Assembly: GCA_041690535.1 (NCBI GenBank)
Contig: JAWLHA010000009.1
Coordinates: 36,589 to 100,588, forward strand
Direction: 5' to 3'
Length of the DNA: 64,000 nucleotides
Origin: JAWLHA01 sp041690535
GTDB lineage: Bacteria > Pseudomonadota > Gammaproteobacteria > Thiohalomonadales > Thiohalomonadaceae
The translations under genes were made by a program, and so were the position numbers. Under the pieces are notes generated by a model. The model had not been told where the DNA came from and did no database searches. It saw nothing but the letters and a program-made list of their open reading frames with translations. Below, in pieces: positions 8,675 to 16,591 of the stretch. Numbering within the stretch: position 1 is the first letter of the stretch; every line of letters begins with the position of its first letter.

Positions 8675-10155
8675 AGCAGTCGTCCTCCGCTGATGAGCAG
8701 GGTCGCCTGATCGAACCAGGCCGCCAGGAAATCCGGAATGGAAAGCCCGAGCCACAGCACCAGGGCGAGATGGATGGCCACCGGCAGCATGTTGGCCCGC
8801 ACCGGCCCCTGCCCCTCGGGGACCGGCCCATAGACCATTGGGTGAAGGGTACGGAACAGCCCGGCGAAGGCCACCGCCAGGCCGAACAGAAGCACCACCG
8901 TGAGCCAGGGCCAGGACTGAATGGTGGCGCTCAGCAGCAGAAACTCACTGGTGAAGACCCCGAACGGGGGGAACCCGGCAATGGCGGCGGTGCCGAACAG
9001 CAGCCCCCAGCCCACCGCCGGCTGGGTGCGGATCAGCCCGCGGATGCGATCGATGGCTTGGCTCCCGGCGATCTGCGAGGCGTGGCCGACGGTCACGAAA
9101 ATGGCCGATTTGGTCAGCGAGTGGACCGTCATGTGCAGCAGCCCGCCGAAGGTGGCCAGCGGCCCGCCCAGGCCGAAGGCGAAGGTCATGAGCCCCATGT
9201 GCTCGATGGAGGAGTAGCTGAACAGCCGCTTGATGTCGCGCTGGCGGTGGAGGAACAGCGCGGCCACCAGGAACGACAGCAGGCCGAAGGCCATCATCAG
9301 GTGCCCGGCCAGCTCGGGGTTGTGGCTGCCGGCGCCCCCGGCGAGCGCACCGTCCACGAGCATCTTCGCCCGTACCACCGCATAGAGGGCCACATTGAGC
9401 AGCAGCCCCGAGAGCACCGCCGACATGGGGGTGGGGCCCTCGGAGTGGGCATCGGGAAGCCAGTTGTGCAGCGGCACCAGCCCCACCTTGGTGCCATAGC
9501 CCACCAGCAGGAAGACGAAGGCGATACTCACCACGGTGGGATCGAGCTGGGCTGCCACCTCGTGCAGGGCGGTCCACAGCAGCCCGGTCTCCGGTGAGAT
9601 CTTGCCGGCCGCGGTGAAGTAGAGGAGCACCGTGCCGAACAGCGCCTGGGCGATCCCCACGCCGCAGAGGATGAAGTACTTCCAGGCCGCCTCCACCGAC
9701 TCGGGGGTGCGGTAGAGACTCACCAGCAGTACCGTGGCCAGGGTTGCCCCCTCCAGCGCCACCCACAGCATCCCCAGGTTGTTGGTGGAGAGCGCCAGCA
9801 GCATGGTGAAGAGAAAGCCCTGGTACATGGCGTGGTAGAGGCGCATGCGGGGCGGGGTCACCCGCCCCTTGTGGATCTCGTGGGCCATGTACGGCCGGGA
9901 GAAGATGGCAGTGGTCATCCCCACGAAGGCGGTCAGTGCCACCAGATAGACGTTGAAGGCGTCGATGTAGAAGAAGTGGCCGGGGCTCAGCAGGGGACCC
10001 GATGCCAATACCCCCAGGGCCAGCCAGAGGGAGGCGGCGAAGGTGGCCGCGGAGAAGAGGATGTTTATCCAGGCGGCCCGCGCCGGATCGCTCACCAGCC
10101 CCAGCAGGGCGGTGCCCGAGAGGGGGATGGCAAGGGTGAGATAGAGGCCGTTCAT
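8671..10155 (-). CDS. hyfF: Hydrogenase-4-like antiporter subunit HyfF
   Basis: A 494-residue, roughly 14-helix membrane protein of the Mrp/NuoLMN antiporter family, expected to translocate H+ or Na+ in the membrane arm. Characteristic stretches include GYGTKVGLVPLHNWLPDAHS and RDIKRLFSYSSIEHMGLM, which carry the conserved Lys and His of the channel. The start at 10155 overlaps the preceding hyfE-like stop as ATGA and gives a clean N-terminal helix; the longer frame upstream is not protein-like. It is close to E. coli HyfF in length (about 526). Confidence 0.9.
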   Translation of the reverse strand: MNGLYLTLAIPLSGTALLGLVSDPARAAWINILFSAATFAASLWLALGVLASGPLLSPGHFFYIDAFNVYLVALTAFVGMTTAIFSRPYMAHEIHKGRVTPPRMRLYHAMYQGFLFTMLLALSTNNLGMLWVALEGATLATVLLVSLYRTPESVEAAWKYFILCGVGIAQALFGTVLLYFTAAGKISPETGLLWTALHEVAAQLDPTVVSIAFVFLLVGYGTKVGLVPLHNWLPDAHSEGPTPMSAVLSGLLLNVALYAVVRAKMLVDGALAGGAGSHNPELAGHLMMAFGLLSFLVAALFLHRQRDIKRLFSYSSIEHMGLMTFAFGLGGPLATFGGLLHMTVHSLTKSAIFVTVGHASQIAGSQAIDRIRGLIRTQPAVGWGLLFGTAAIAGFPPFGVFTSEFLLLSATIQSWPWLTVVLLFGLAVAFAGLFRTLHPMVYGPVPEGQGPVRANMLPVAIHLALVLWLGLSIPDFLAAWFDQATLLISGGRLL

Positions 10156-10847
10156 GGGGCGATCTCCTCCCCTTCGCCGGTCTCGGCCAGGCGATTGAGG
10201 CGGTCCACGTCCAAGGAATCGAAGCTCTCGCGCATCTGGAAGAAGAACACTCCGAACAGCACCGCGGCCACCAGCACGTCGAAGGCGATGCCCAGTTCCA
10301 CGACCATCGGCATGCCATGGGTGGCGACCACCGCGGCGAAGAACAGCCCGTTTTCGATGGACATGAAGCCCACCACCTGGGTCACGGCCTGACGGCGGGT
10401 GACCATCATCAACATCCCGAGCAGCACCACCGCCATGCTGATGGCAATGGTGTTGCGGGTGGCCAGCGGGGAGAGCCGCTCGATGGGCAGCGCCACGTAA
10501 TAGCTGAACACCACCAGGGCGGCCGCCGCCAGCAGCACCAGCGCCGGGCGCACCACCGTCTCCACCTCCCGCGCCACCGCCAACTGCATCACCAGTCGAT
10601 GGAGCATCCAGGGGATGAGCAGCGCCTTGAGCCCCAGCGTGAGCAGCGCTGAAATGTAGAGATGCGGCTCGTGATGCACGAAGGCCACCATGGCGGTGGT
10701 GGCCGCCACCAGCCCCCCCTGCCACGCAAAGAGGTGAATGGAGGAGATGATGCGGGTCTGGGCCAGCAGGGAAAACGAGGTGAACAGAATCAGGGCGGCC
10801 AGCAGCAGGATGGCCTGCTCCTCCAGGGCCAGCTGGGCGAAGCTCAT
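10152..10847 (-). CDS. hyfE: Hydrogenase-4-like membrane subunit HyfE
   Basis: A 231-residue membrane protein with about six or seven helices and a short charged C-terminal tail, matching HyfE in length and in its NuoK-like core (TQVVGFMSIENGLFFAAV). It is placed between hyfC-like and hyfF-like genes exactly as in E. coli hyf, and overlaps both neighbours by 4 bp (ATGA on each side). Its role in the membrane arm is structural or proton-channel related, by homology. Confidence 0.88.
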   Translation of the reverse strand: MSFAQLALEEQAILLLAALILFTSFSLLAQTRIISSIHLFAWQGGLVAATTAMVAFVHHEPHLYISALLTLGLKALLIPWMLHRLVMQLAVAREVETVVRPALVLLAAAALVVFSYYVALPIERLSPLATRNTIAISMAVVLLGMLMMVTRRQAVTQVVGFMSIENGLFFAAVVATHGMPMVVELGIAFDVLVAAVLFGVFFFQMRESFDSLDVDRLNRLAETGEGEEIAP

Positions 10848-11809
10848 GCGCCCACCTCCAGGATCACGTGGCTCAACATGCCGAGCAGCGCCAGCAGATA
10901 CGCCAAATTAAGGAACTGGGGCACCCGGAACAGCCGCATCTTGGCCAGGGAGGTCTCGGCCAGCGCCACGGCGACGGCCAGCACGGCGAGCTTGAGCGCC
11001 AGCGCCCCCGCCGCCCCCGCCAGGGCCTCCGGGGTCAGGGTGGTGGCAATCCCCCACGGGAAGAAGATGTTGGCGATGAGCACCCCGTAGAGCATCAGCT
11101 TCACCTGGGCGGCCCACTCCAGCAGCGCCAGGTGGCGCCCGCTGTACTCCAGGATCATCGCCTCATGCACCATGGTGAGCTCCAGGTGGGTGGCCGGGTT
11201 GTCCACCGGAATGCGCCCGGTCTCGGCAATGGCCACCAGCATCAGCCCCAGCAGGGCAAAGAGGAAGGAGGGGCGCAGCACCAGCCCCCCGGCCAGCAGA
11301 TGCTCGATGGCGCTGGAGAGATTGGTGCTGCCGGCGGTCATGGTGAGGGTGAAGATGGCCATGAGCATGGCCGGCTCGGCCATGGAGGAGATGGTCATCT
11401 CCCGCGAGGCGCCCATGCCGCCAAAGGCGGTGCCCACATCCATGCCGGCCAGGGCCAGGAAAAATCGCCCCAACGCGAGGAACCCCACCAACACGATCAC
11501 GTCGGCCACCGCGGCCACCGGCAGATGCACCGCCAGCAGCGGCACCACCGAGGCGGCCAGCAGCGTGGAGGCGAACACCATGTACGGGGTGGCGCGGAAC
11601 AGGGGCGAGGCGGTCTCTGCAACCACCGCCTCCTTGCCGAACAGCTTGGCCAGGTCGCGGTAGGGCTGCAGCAGGGAGGGGGGGCGGCGGTTCTGCAGCC
11701 GGCACTTCACCCGCTTGACCCAGCCGCTCAGCAGCGGCGCGGCGGTGACGAAGAGCAGGGTCTGCGCCAGGGGCAGCAGCCACGCCTCCACGCTCAGGAG
11801 ATCAACCAT
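10844..11809 (-). CDS. hyfC: Hydrogenase-4-like NuoH-family subunit HyfC/HycD
   Basis: A 321-residue membrane protein of the NuoH/HycD/HyfC family, which joins the peripheral arm to the antiporter modules. The sequences ETGRIPVDNPATHLELTMVH and EAMILEYSG are close to the family signature. About eight hydrophobic helices are present. The ATG at 11809 lies inside the end of the upstream gene (16-bp overlap). No ferredoxin subunit (HycF/HyfH type) follows anywhere in the operon. Confidence 0.9.
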   Translation of the reverse strand: MVDLLSVEAWLLPLAQTLLFVTAAPLLSGWVKRVKCRLQNRRPPSLLQPYRDLAKLFGKEAVVAETASPLFRATPYMVFASTLLAASVVPLLAVHLPVAAVADVIVLVGFLALGRFFLALAGMDVGTAFGGMGASREMTISSMAEPAMLMAIFTLTMTAGSTNLSSAIEHLLAGGLVLRPSFLFALLGLMLVAIAETGRIPVDNPATHLELTMVHEAMILEYSGRHLALLEWAAQVKLMLYGVLIANIFFPWGIATTLTPEALAGAAGALALKLAVLAVAVALAETSLAKMRLFRVPQFLNLAYLLALLGMLSHVILEVGA

Positions 11810-13812
11810 AGGAGCACCAGCAGGGTGAAGAACGAGTAAGCCAAATAGACGCGAATGTTGCCTGTCTGCAGCCGGGTGATGCGCCGGGCGATCCCCAGCA
11901 CCGCGGTGCCGGCTGGCTCGTAGAGCGTCTGCCACGCGCGATCGCTAATCTGCAGTTGGTGGCGCAGTCCGACGACCCGCAATGCGTCCTTGTCAGTGAT
12001 GCGCTCCACCTGTTCATCCACCTTCCACACCGGCTCGAAAACCCGCCGGATAGGCTGGGCGAAGGCGGTGGAGGTGTACTGCATGCGGGGTGTGAGCGGG
12101 CCGAAGCCGCAGTCCCAGGGGGCGGCGCAACGCACGGTGCGCCTGCCCCGGGGGTGGAGGAGCAGCCAGGAGAGGCCCCAGGCCAGGGCGATCCCCACCA
12201 GCAGCAGCGGCGCGCTGTAGCTCGCCTTCTCCGCTCCGGCGGGGGTCAGCCACAGCCAGCCTTCCGCGGTGGCGTGGGGCAGCCCGCTGCCGAACAGCAA
12301 TTGCGGAACCGCGTCCAGGGTGCCCACCACCGCGGTGGGGAAGAGCCCGAAGCCGAGGCACAGCACCGCGAGCAGCCCTTGGGCCAGACCCATGCCCCAG
12401 TCGGCCTCCCGTGCATGGCGCACCCGCCGCCCGCGGGGCTGACCGAGGAAGGCCACCCCGTAAAGCTTCACGAAGCAGGCCGCCGCCAGCGCCCCGGTGA
12501 GGGCCAGCATGGCGGCGGTGACCGGGATCATGATGCGCAGGACCCCGTTCTCCAGCACCACCCCCTGCAGGGCGCTCTGGAAGGTGAGCCATTCGGAGGC
12601 AAAGCCGTTGAAGGGCGGCAGCGAGGCGATGCTGATGCAGCCCACCAGGACAAAAAAGCCGGTGAACGGCATGCGCCGCAGCAGCCCCCCCATGCGCTCC
12701 AGATCCCGCTCATGGCTCTGCTGCAGCACCGCGCCGGCGCCCATGAACAGCAGGCTCTTGAACAGGGCGTGATTGAAGGCGTGGTAGAGGGCGGCGATGA
12801 GGGCCAGAGATCCGAGCGTGGGATGGCCGCTGCCGAGGAACACCATCGCCAGGCCCAGGCCGATGAAGATGATGCCGACGTTCTCGATGGAGGAGTAGGC
12901 GAGCAGGCGCTTGATGTCGTTCTGCACCATGGCGTAGAGCACCCCCAGCAGGGCCGAGGCACTGCCCACCAGCAGCGCCGCGACGCCCCAGCCCCAGTGT
13001 GGCGTGCCGATGAGGTCGAACACCACCCGGATGAAGCCGTACACCGCCACCTTGAGCATCACCCCGGACATGAGGGCGGAGATATGTGAGGGCGCCACCG
13101 GATGGGCCTCGGGCAGCCAGGCGTGCAGCGGGACCAGCCCGGCCTTCATGCCGAAGCCGAGGAAGGCCAGGCCGAAGGCGACCGAGCTCCACAGCAGGGA
13201 GAGCTCGGCCCCGCGCATCGCCTCGAACCCGAAGCCGCCCCCGAACGCGGCCAGCACCCCATAGGCGAGCAGGATGAACAGCCCGCCCACATGGGCCATC
13301 AACAGGTAGAGAAAGGCGGCGCGGCGGTTGGCCGCCTGCTCGTGCTGGAAGACCACCAGGAAATAGGAGGCGAGGGACATCACCTCCCACGCCACCATGA
13401 AGAAGAAGGCGTCGTCAGCCAGGACCACCATCAGCATGCCGGCGACGAAAAGACCGGTGAACCCGCCGAGGGCGGCGAGGGAGTGACGGCCGTGCTGAAA
13501 CTCCCGAATGTAACCGGGGCCGTAGAAGCTGACCGCCACGGTCACCACCCCGATGAGCAGCAGAAACAGCCCGGTCAGGGCATCCACCTTTACTTGCCAG
13601 GCGAGCCAGGGCAGGCCGAAGGGGAGATGGCTGGTCAGCACTTCACCGGAGCGCAGTGCCTCAGCCCCGCCCGCTGCCGCTGCGGCACCGGCCAGGCCGA
13701 GCAGGGGAAATGCGCCATATTTGAGCAGCGCAGGGTGGCGATTGGCGCCGAGCGACAGCGCCCCGGAAAAAAGGGATCCCAGTACTGCAAGATACGCAAG
13801 CAGTAGCGCCAC
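11794..13812 (-). CDS. hyfB: Hydrogenase-4-like antiporter subunit HyfB
   Basis: A 672-residue membrane protein of the NuoL/HyfB family with about 16 helices, the largest subunit of the ion-pumping arm. Motifs include FGMKAGLVPLHAWLPEAHP and NDIKRLLAYSSIENVGIIFI, with the conserved Lys/His residues of antiporter-like subunits. A long amphipathic C-terminal region is followed by a final helix. The start is GTG with GAGGTCAG about 8 bases upstream. It is the first gene of the operon; the 5' region contains a large family 1 repeat, leaving about 135 bp for a promoter. Confidence 0.9.
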   Translation of the reverse strand: MALLLAYLAVLGSLFSGALSLGANRHPALLKYGAFPLLGLAGAAAAAGGAEALRSGEVLTSHLPFGLPWLAWQVKVDALTGLFLLLIGVVTVAVSFYGPGYIREFQHGRHSLAALGGFTGLFVAGMLMVVLADDAFFFMVAWEVMSLASYFLVVFQHEQAANRRAAFLYLLMAHVGGLFILLAYGVLAAFGGGFGFEAMRGAELSLLWSSVAFGLAFLGFGMKAGLVPLHAWLPEAHPVAPSHISALMSGVMLKVAVYGFIRVVFDLIGTPHWGWGVAALLVGSASALLGVLYAMVQNDIKRLLAYSSIENVGIIFIGLGLAMVFLGSGHPTLGSLALIAALYHAFNHALFKSLLFMGAGAVLQQSHERDLERMGGLLRRMPFTGFFVLVGCISIASLPPFNGFASEWLTFQSALQGVVLENGVLRIMIPVTAAMLALTGALAAACFVKLYGVAFLGQPRGRRVRHAREADWGMGLAQGLLAVLCLGFGLFPTAVVGTLDAVPQLLFGSGLPHATAEGWLWLTPAGAEKASYSAPLLLVGIALAWGLSWLLLHPRGRRTVRCAAPWDCGFGPLTPRMQYTSTAFAQPIRRVFEPVWKVDEQVERITDKDALRVVGLRHQLQISDRAWQTLYEPAGTAVLGIARRITRLQTGNIRVYLAYSFFTLLVLLWLIS

Positions 13813-13947
13813 CTAACTGACCTCGATGTCTGGAGATACCGGCCCGCGGCAAGGGAGGACAAACTCGCGATGTCCAGGTCGGAGAGGGAAAAAAACGCCA
13901 ATTAGGGTAGAGCTTCGGCATCGATCTTGTCAAAAGGGGGATTTGCC

Positions 13948-14211
13948 AGGGTAAACGCACACTTACCCAAGAGCGATGTAAGTCCTTGAAAGCAGGTCGT
14001 CGGCCGCAAGGATTGGTGCAAGGACGCACTTATGCCGCGAGAGGGCAGGACGCCCGAAGCGGCCGCGGCCGTCGAGCGTACACGGATGGAAGATGATTGC
14101 TCCTGCATAATCTTCACTCCCGACGTCCATGTCGGTCATATTCACAGCGGACCTGCTTTCAAGGACTTACATCGATACAGCACGGCCGTGACGTAAGTAT
14201 GCGTTCACCCT
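13948..14211. repeat. MITE-like repeat, family 1, expanded form
   Basis: A 264-bp element with the same outer ends as the short family 1 copies. The outer arms continue inward through GATGTAAGTCCTTGAAAGC and its complement, giving inverted arms of about 60 bp around an inner, partly palindromic insert. Flanks at 13936–13947 and 14212–14223 match at 10 of 12 bases, consistent with a 12-bp target duplication. No transposase-like frame lies inside. The copy at 63894 shares the inner part. It fills most of the gap between hyfB and the acetyltransferase gene. Confidence 0.8.
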
Positions 14212-14311
14212 GAGGGATTTGCGCCCGTTTCGGAGGGTGGGTAGTATTTCGCCCGTTCGGTGCCCCAGTGGGGGCGCTGAATGAACTTTTGCTCATGGAG
14301 AGGGGGGTGTC

Positions 14312-14848
14312 GTGTCAACCAGTGAAACAGAACGAATGCTCATCAGGCCACTGACACTGGATGACACCTCTGCGCTTGCGGAGATCCTGGGCGATCCCCT
14401 CGTGATGAAGCACTCTGTTCGCGGCGTCTGCGACCGGGCAGCGACGCAAAGGTTCATCGCCTGGTGTCTGGCTTGCTACCGCTCCCACGGGGTGGGTCCC
14501 TGGGCCTTGATTCATAAGGAGTCCCTGGACCTGATCGGTTTCTGCGGCGTGGGTCCGGAGTCCGTGGATGGCAGGGAGGAAATCAACCTGGGGTACCGCC
14601 TGGCAAGGCGCTATTGGGGGGCCGGGTTGGCCACGGAGTCAGCCGATGCCGCTCTGGCTTATGCCTTCGGGGTGAGGGCGTTCCCTTCGGTGGTCGTGAT
14701 CATCGACCCCGATCACACGGCATCCCTGCGCGTTGCGGAGAAGGCAGGGTTTCGTCGTTACGAGGATGTGCAGTTCCACGGCAGTGAAGTGCGGCTGTAT
14801 CGGATGATGCGCGACGAGTGGGTCGCCGCACCGCGTCGGATGTCCTAG
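14312..14848 (+). CDS. GNAT acetyltransferase, RimJ/RimL-like
   Basis: A 178-residue GNAT-fold N-acetyltransferase that should use acetyl-CoA. The domain fills the protein: the N-terminal TERMLIRPLTLDD start, the acetyl-CoA loop around YRLARRYWGAGLATE (about 95–110), and the late motif TASLRVAEKAGFRRYEDV typical of RimJ/RimL and drug- or amino-acid-modifying relatives. The GTG start follows GGAGAGGGGGG. It stands alone between repeats and a lone antitoxin gene. The substrate cannot be read from the sequence. Confidence 0.85.
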   Translation: MSTSETERMLIRPLTLDDTSALAEILGDPLVMKHSVRGVCDRAATQRFIAWCLACYRSHGVGPWALIHKESLDLIGFCGVGPESVDGREEINLGYRLARRYWGAGLATESADAALAYAFGVRAFPSVVVIIDPDHTASLRVAEKAGFRRYEDVQFHGSEVRLYRMMRDEWVAAPRRMS

Positions 14849-14967
14849 CCGTCGGCTTGCCTTTCGGATCGGTCCCGTTCCGCTGCTGTAGTCCAGTCCG
14901 GCAGAGGGAAGCCGCCGGAACAAGATTGCGTCGGACCGTTCACTTGCCGTTTGCGCCGTTGCCCGAT

Positions 14968-15237
14968 TCAACTCGCGGCGCCCACGGGGCAGGCGGCCAC
15001 ACGTTCGTCGTAATCCTCCTGCAGTCCAACCCAGAACGCCTTGGGCAGGCAGAAGTAGTGCGCGAGACGGGAGGCGATCTCGTCAGTGATATCGATTCTG
15101 CCGGAGAGCAGATCGAACAGGGAATCCGGTGTCAGGCCGAGTTTACAGGCGAACTCGATCTTGTCGATCGCCATTGGGAGGAGAAACTCCTCCAACAGGA
15201 TCTCACCAGGATGGATTACCGAGGAAAACGCATTCAT
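14968..15237 (-). CDS. HigA/VapI-family antitoxin-like HTH protein, no toxin partner seen
   Basis: An 89-residue XRE-type helix-turn-helix protein. The motif SSVIHPGEILLEEFLLP, followed by LGLTPDSLFDLLSGRIDI, is characteristic of HigA antitoxins. It would bind its own promoter and, normally, a HigB RNase toxin. The ATG at 15237 sits behind a GGAGG site; a longer reading starts upstream of that site and is unlikely. The DNA just upstream, where higB usually lies, has no HigB-like frame, only a short open stretch and repeat-derived sequence. It may be an orphan or a general regulator. Confidence 0.75.
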   Translation of the reverse strand: MNAFSSVIHPGEILLEEFLLPMAIDKIEFACKLGLTPDSLFDLLSGRIDITDEIASRLAHYFCLPKAFWVGLQEDYDERVAACPVGAAS

Positions 15238-15423
15238 CGCGGGCCTCCTCACTGCGAATAGCCGTGCGCTCCATCATGCGCAAGCGGTCCTTGAGCCGAT
15301 TTCCGGCAAATCCCGGGTTAATTTAGCCGATGTATGTTACGGCGCAACAGTAAGAGGACGAAAGTGCTTTGAAGTTCGCCCGTTCTGCTGTTTTGGCACG
15401 AAGCTTCGGGACGGGCGCAGATG

Positions 15424-15480
15424 AGCGGCGAGTTGCGAGGGACGAGTTTCGAGGGGCTGGAGGCGCTACGCGCGCCGTTA
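15424..15480. repeat. Family 3 repeat fragment, interrupted by a family 2 element
   Basis: The stretch with GTTTCGAGGGGCTGGAGGCG resembles the complement of the right part of the repeat at 19443–19555. The family 2 element at 15487 begins just beyond, so a family 3 copy seems to have been the insertion target. Confidence 0.5.
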
Positions 15481-15486
15481 CTTTCG

Positions 15487-15662
15487 GTAACTACTCGCCC
15501 CCCTAAACCGTCATTCCCGCGAAGGCGGGAATCCAGAAAAGGGACCAATGAACGAGTGGTGTCCTCCATTTGCGAGGGAGGATCAAACAGTCTTATGCCT
15601 TTTATGCCTTGACCAGACTGGATTCCCGCCTTCGCGGGAACGACAGGGGGACGAGTAGTTAC
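15487..15662. mobile_element. MITE-like element, family 2, interior type A
   Basis: A 176-bp element ending in GTAACTACTCG and its complement. Just inside are the opposed palindromes TCATTCCCGCGAAGGCGGGA and its complement (dRS3-like). Flanking 8-mers TACTTTCG (15479–15486) and TATTTTCG (15663–15670) match at 7 of 8 bases, consistent with an 8-bp target-site duplication. It has no coding capacity. Confidence 0.85.
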
Positions 15663-15742
15663 TATTTTCGTAAAACTCCGGGCCAGGAACAGTTGTTTGG
15701 TGCGAAGCGGCATATCGTGCCTCCCGCTCGGTTCAAGTCGAT

Positions 15743-16591
15743 CTAACAATCAGATCCTGCAAAAAGCGCCAGGAGTTCGCCCGCCTTGCGCCGGTTGGTT
15801 CCGTCGCAGCTAATCAGCCTCTGCACGTTAAAGCGGATGATGCGCGCACCCTCATAGGCCTGCCGGGTGAACTCGGTGTTGTGGTTGGAGATGAGTACCG
15901 GGATGCCCTGCGCGGAGCTCCGGCGCGCCAGCTCCGCCAGGGCGCTTTGCTGGTCGAGCCCGAACCCACCGGCACTGTAGCTGGTGAAATTGGCGGAATT
16001 GCTCAGGGGAACGTAGGGCGGGTCACAGTAAACCACGTCGCCTTTGCGGGCCCGCTTGAAGGCCTTGGAGAAATCTTCGTGGTGGAACGTGGCCTGTGCG
16101 GCCTTGTGGTGAAACAACAGCATCTCCTCCGCCGGAAAATAGGGGCGGCTATACCGGCCGAACGGCACGTTGAACCCGCCGCTCGCGTTATAGCGGCAGA
16201 GGCCGTTATATCCGTGGCGGTTCAAGTAGACGAACAGCGCCGATCGCCATCGCGCATCCACGCAGCTGTTGAATTCATCCCTGAAGCGGTAGTACGCCTC
16301 GGCACTGTTGTTCTCGGGCGTGAAGAGGGTGCGGCAAAATTCGATGAAATCGCCACCCTCGACCCTCAGTGTGTTGTAGAGACTGATGAGATCGGCATTG
16401 CTGTCGCAGAGCAGACAGGCGTCGAACTCCGTATTGAGGAACACCGCACCGGAACCCGCAAAGGGCTCGATGAGACGCCGCCCCTGCGGCAGGTGGCGGC
16501 GGACCCGATCCACGATGCGGAACTTGTTCCCCGCCCACTTGAGAAAGGGCCGGATCACGGCCGGCGCCGACCTTTTCGTCATCTGCGTCAC
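15743..16591 (-). CDS. dam: DNA adenine methylase, Dam family
   Basis: A 282-residue class D12 N6-adenine methyltransferase, expected to methylate A in GATC. Motifs in order: FLKWAGNK (about 16–23), the SAM-binding IEPFAGSGAVFLNTEFD (about 41–57), and the catalytic DPPY within VVYCDPPYVPLSNSANFTSY (about 187). Length equals E. coli Dam. The start is GTG at 16591, overlapping the argA stop as GTGA; an in-frame ATG at 16582 is the alternative. No restriction endonuclease gene is adjacent, so it is an orphan, housekeeping-type methylase. Linkage to argA is unlike the aroB–dam arrangement of enterics. Confidence 0.92.
   Translation of the reverse strand: MTQMTKRSAPAVIRPFLKWAGNKFRIVDRVRRHLPQGRRLIEPFAGSGAVFLNTEFDACLLCDSNADLISLYNTLRVEGGDFIEFCRTLFTPENNSAEAYYRFRDEFNSCVDARWRSALFVYLNRHGYNGLCRYNASGGFNVPFGRYSRPYFPAEEMLLFHHKAAQATFHHEDFSKAFKRARKGDVVYCDPPYVPLSNSANFTSYSAGGFGLDQQSALAELARRSSAQGIPVLISNHNTEFTRQAYEGARIIRFNVQRLISCDGTNRRKAGELLALFAGSDC

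Noticed and set aside
6386..13812. Functional H2-evolving formate hydrogenlyase
   Set aside because: The NiFe-binding cysteines are absent and no formate dehydrogenase, ferredoxin or maturation genes are in the cluster.
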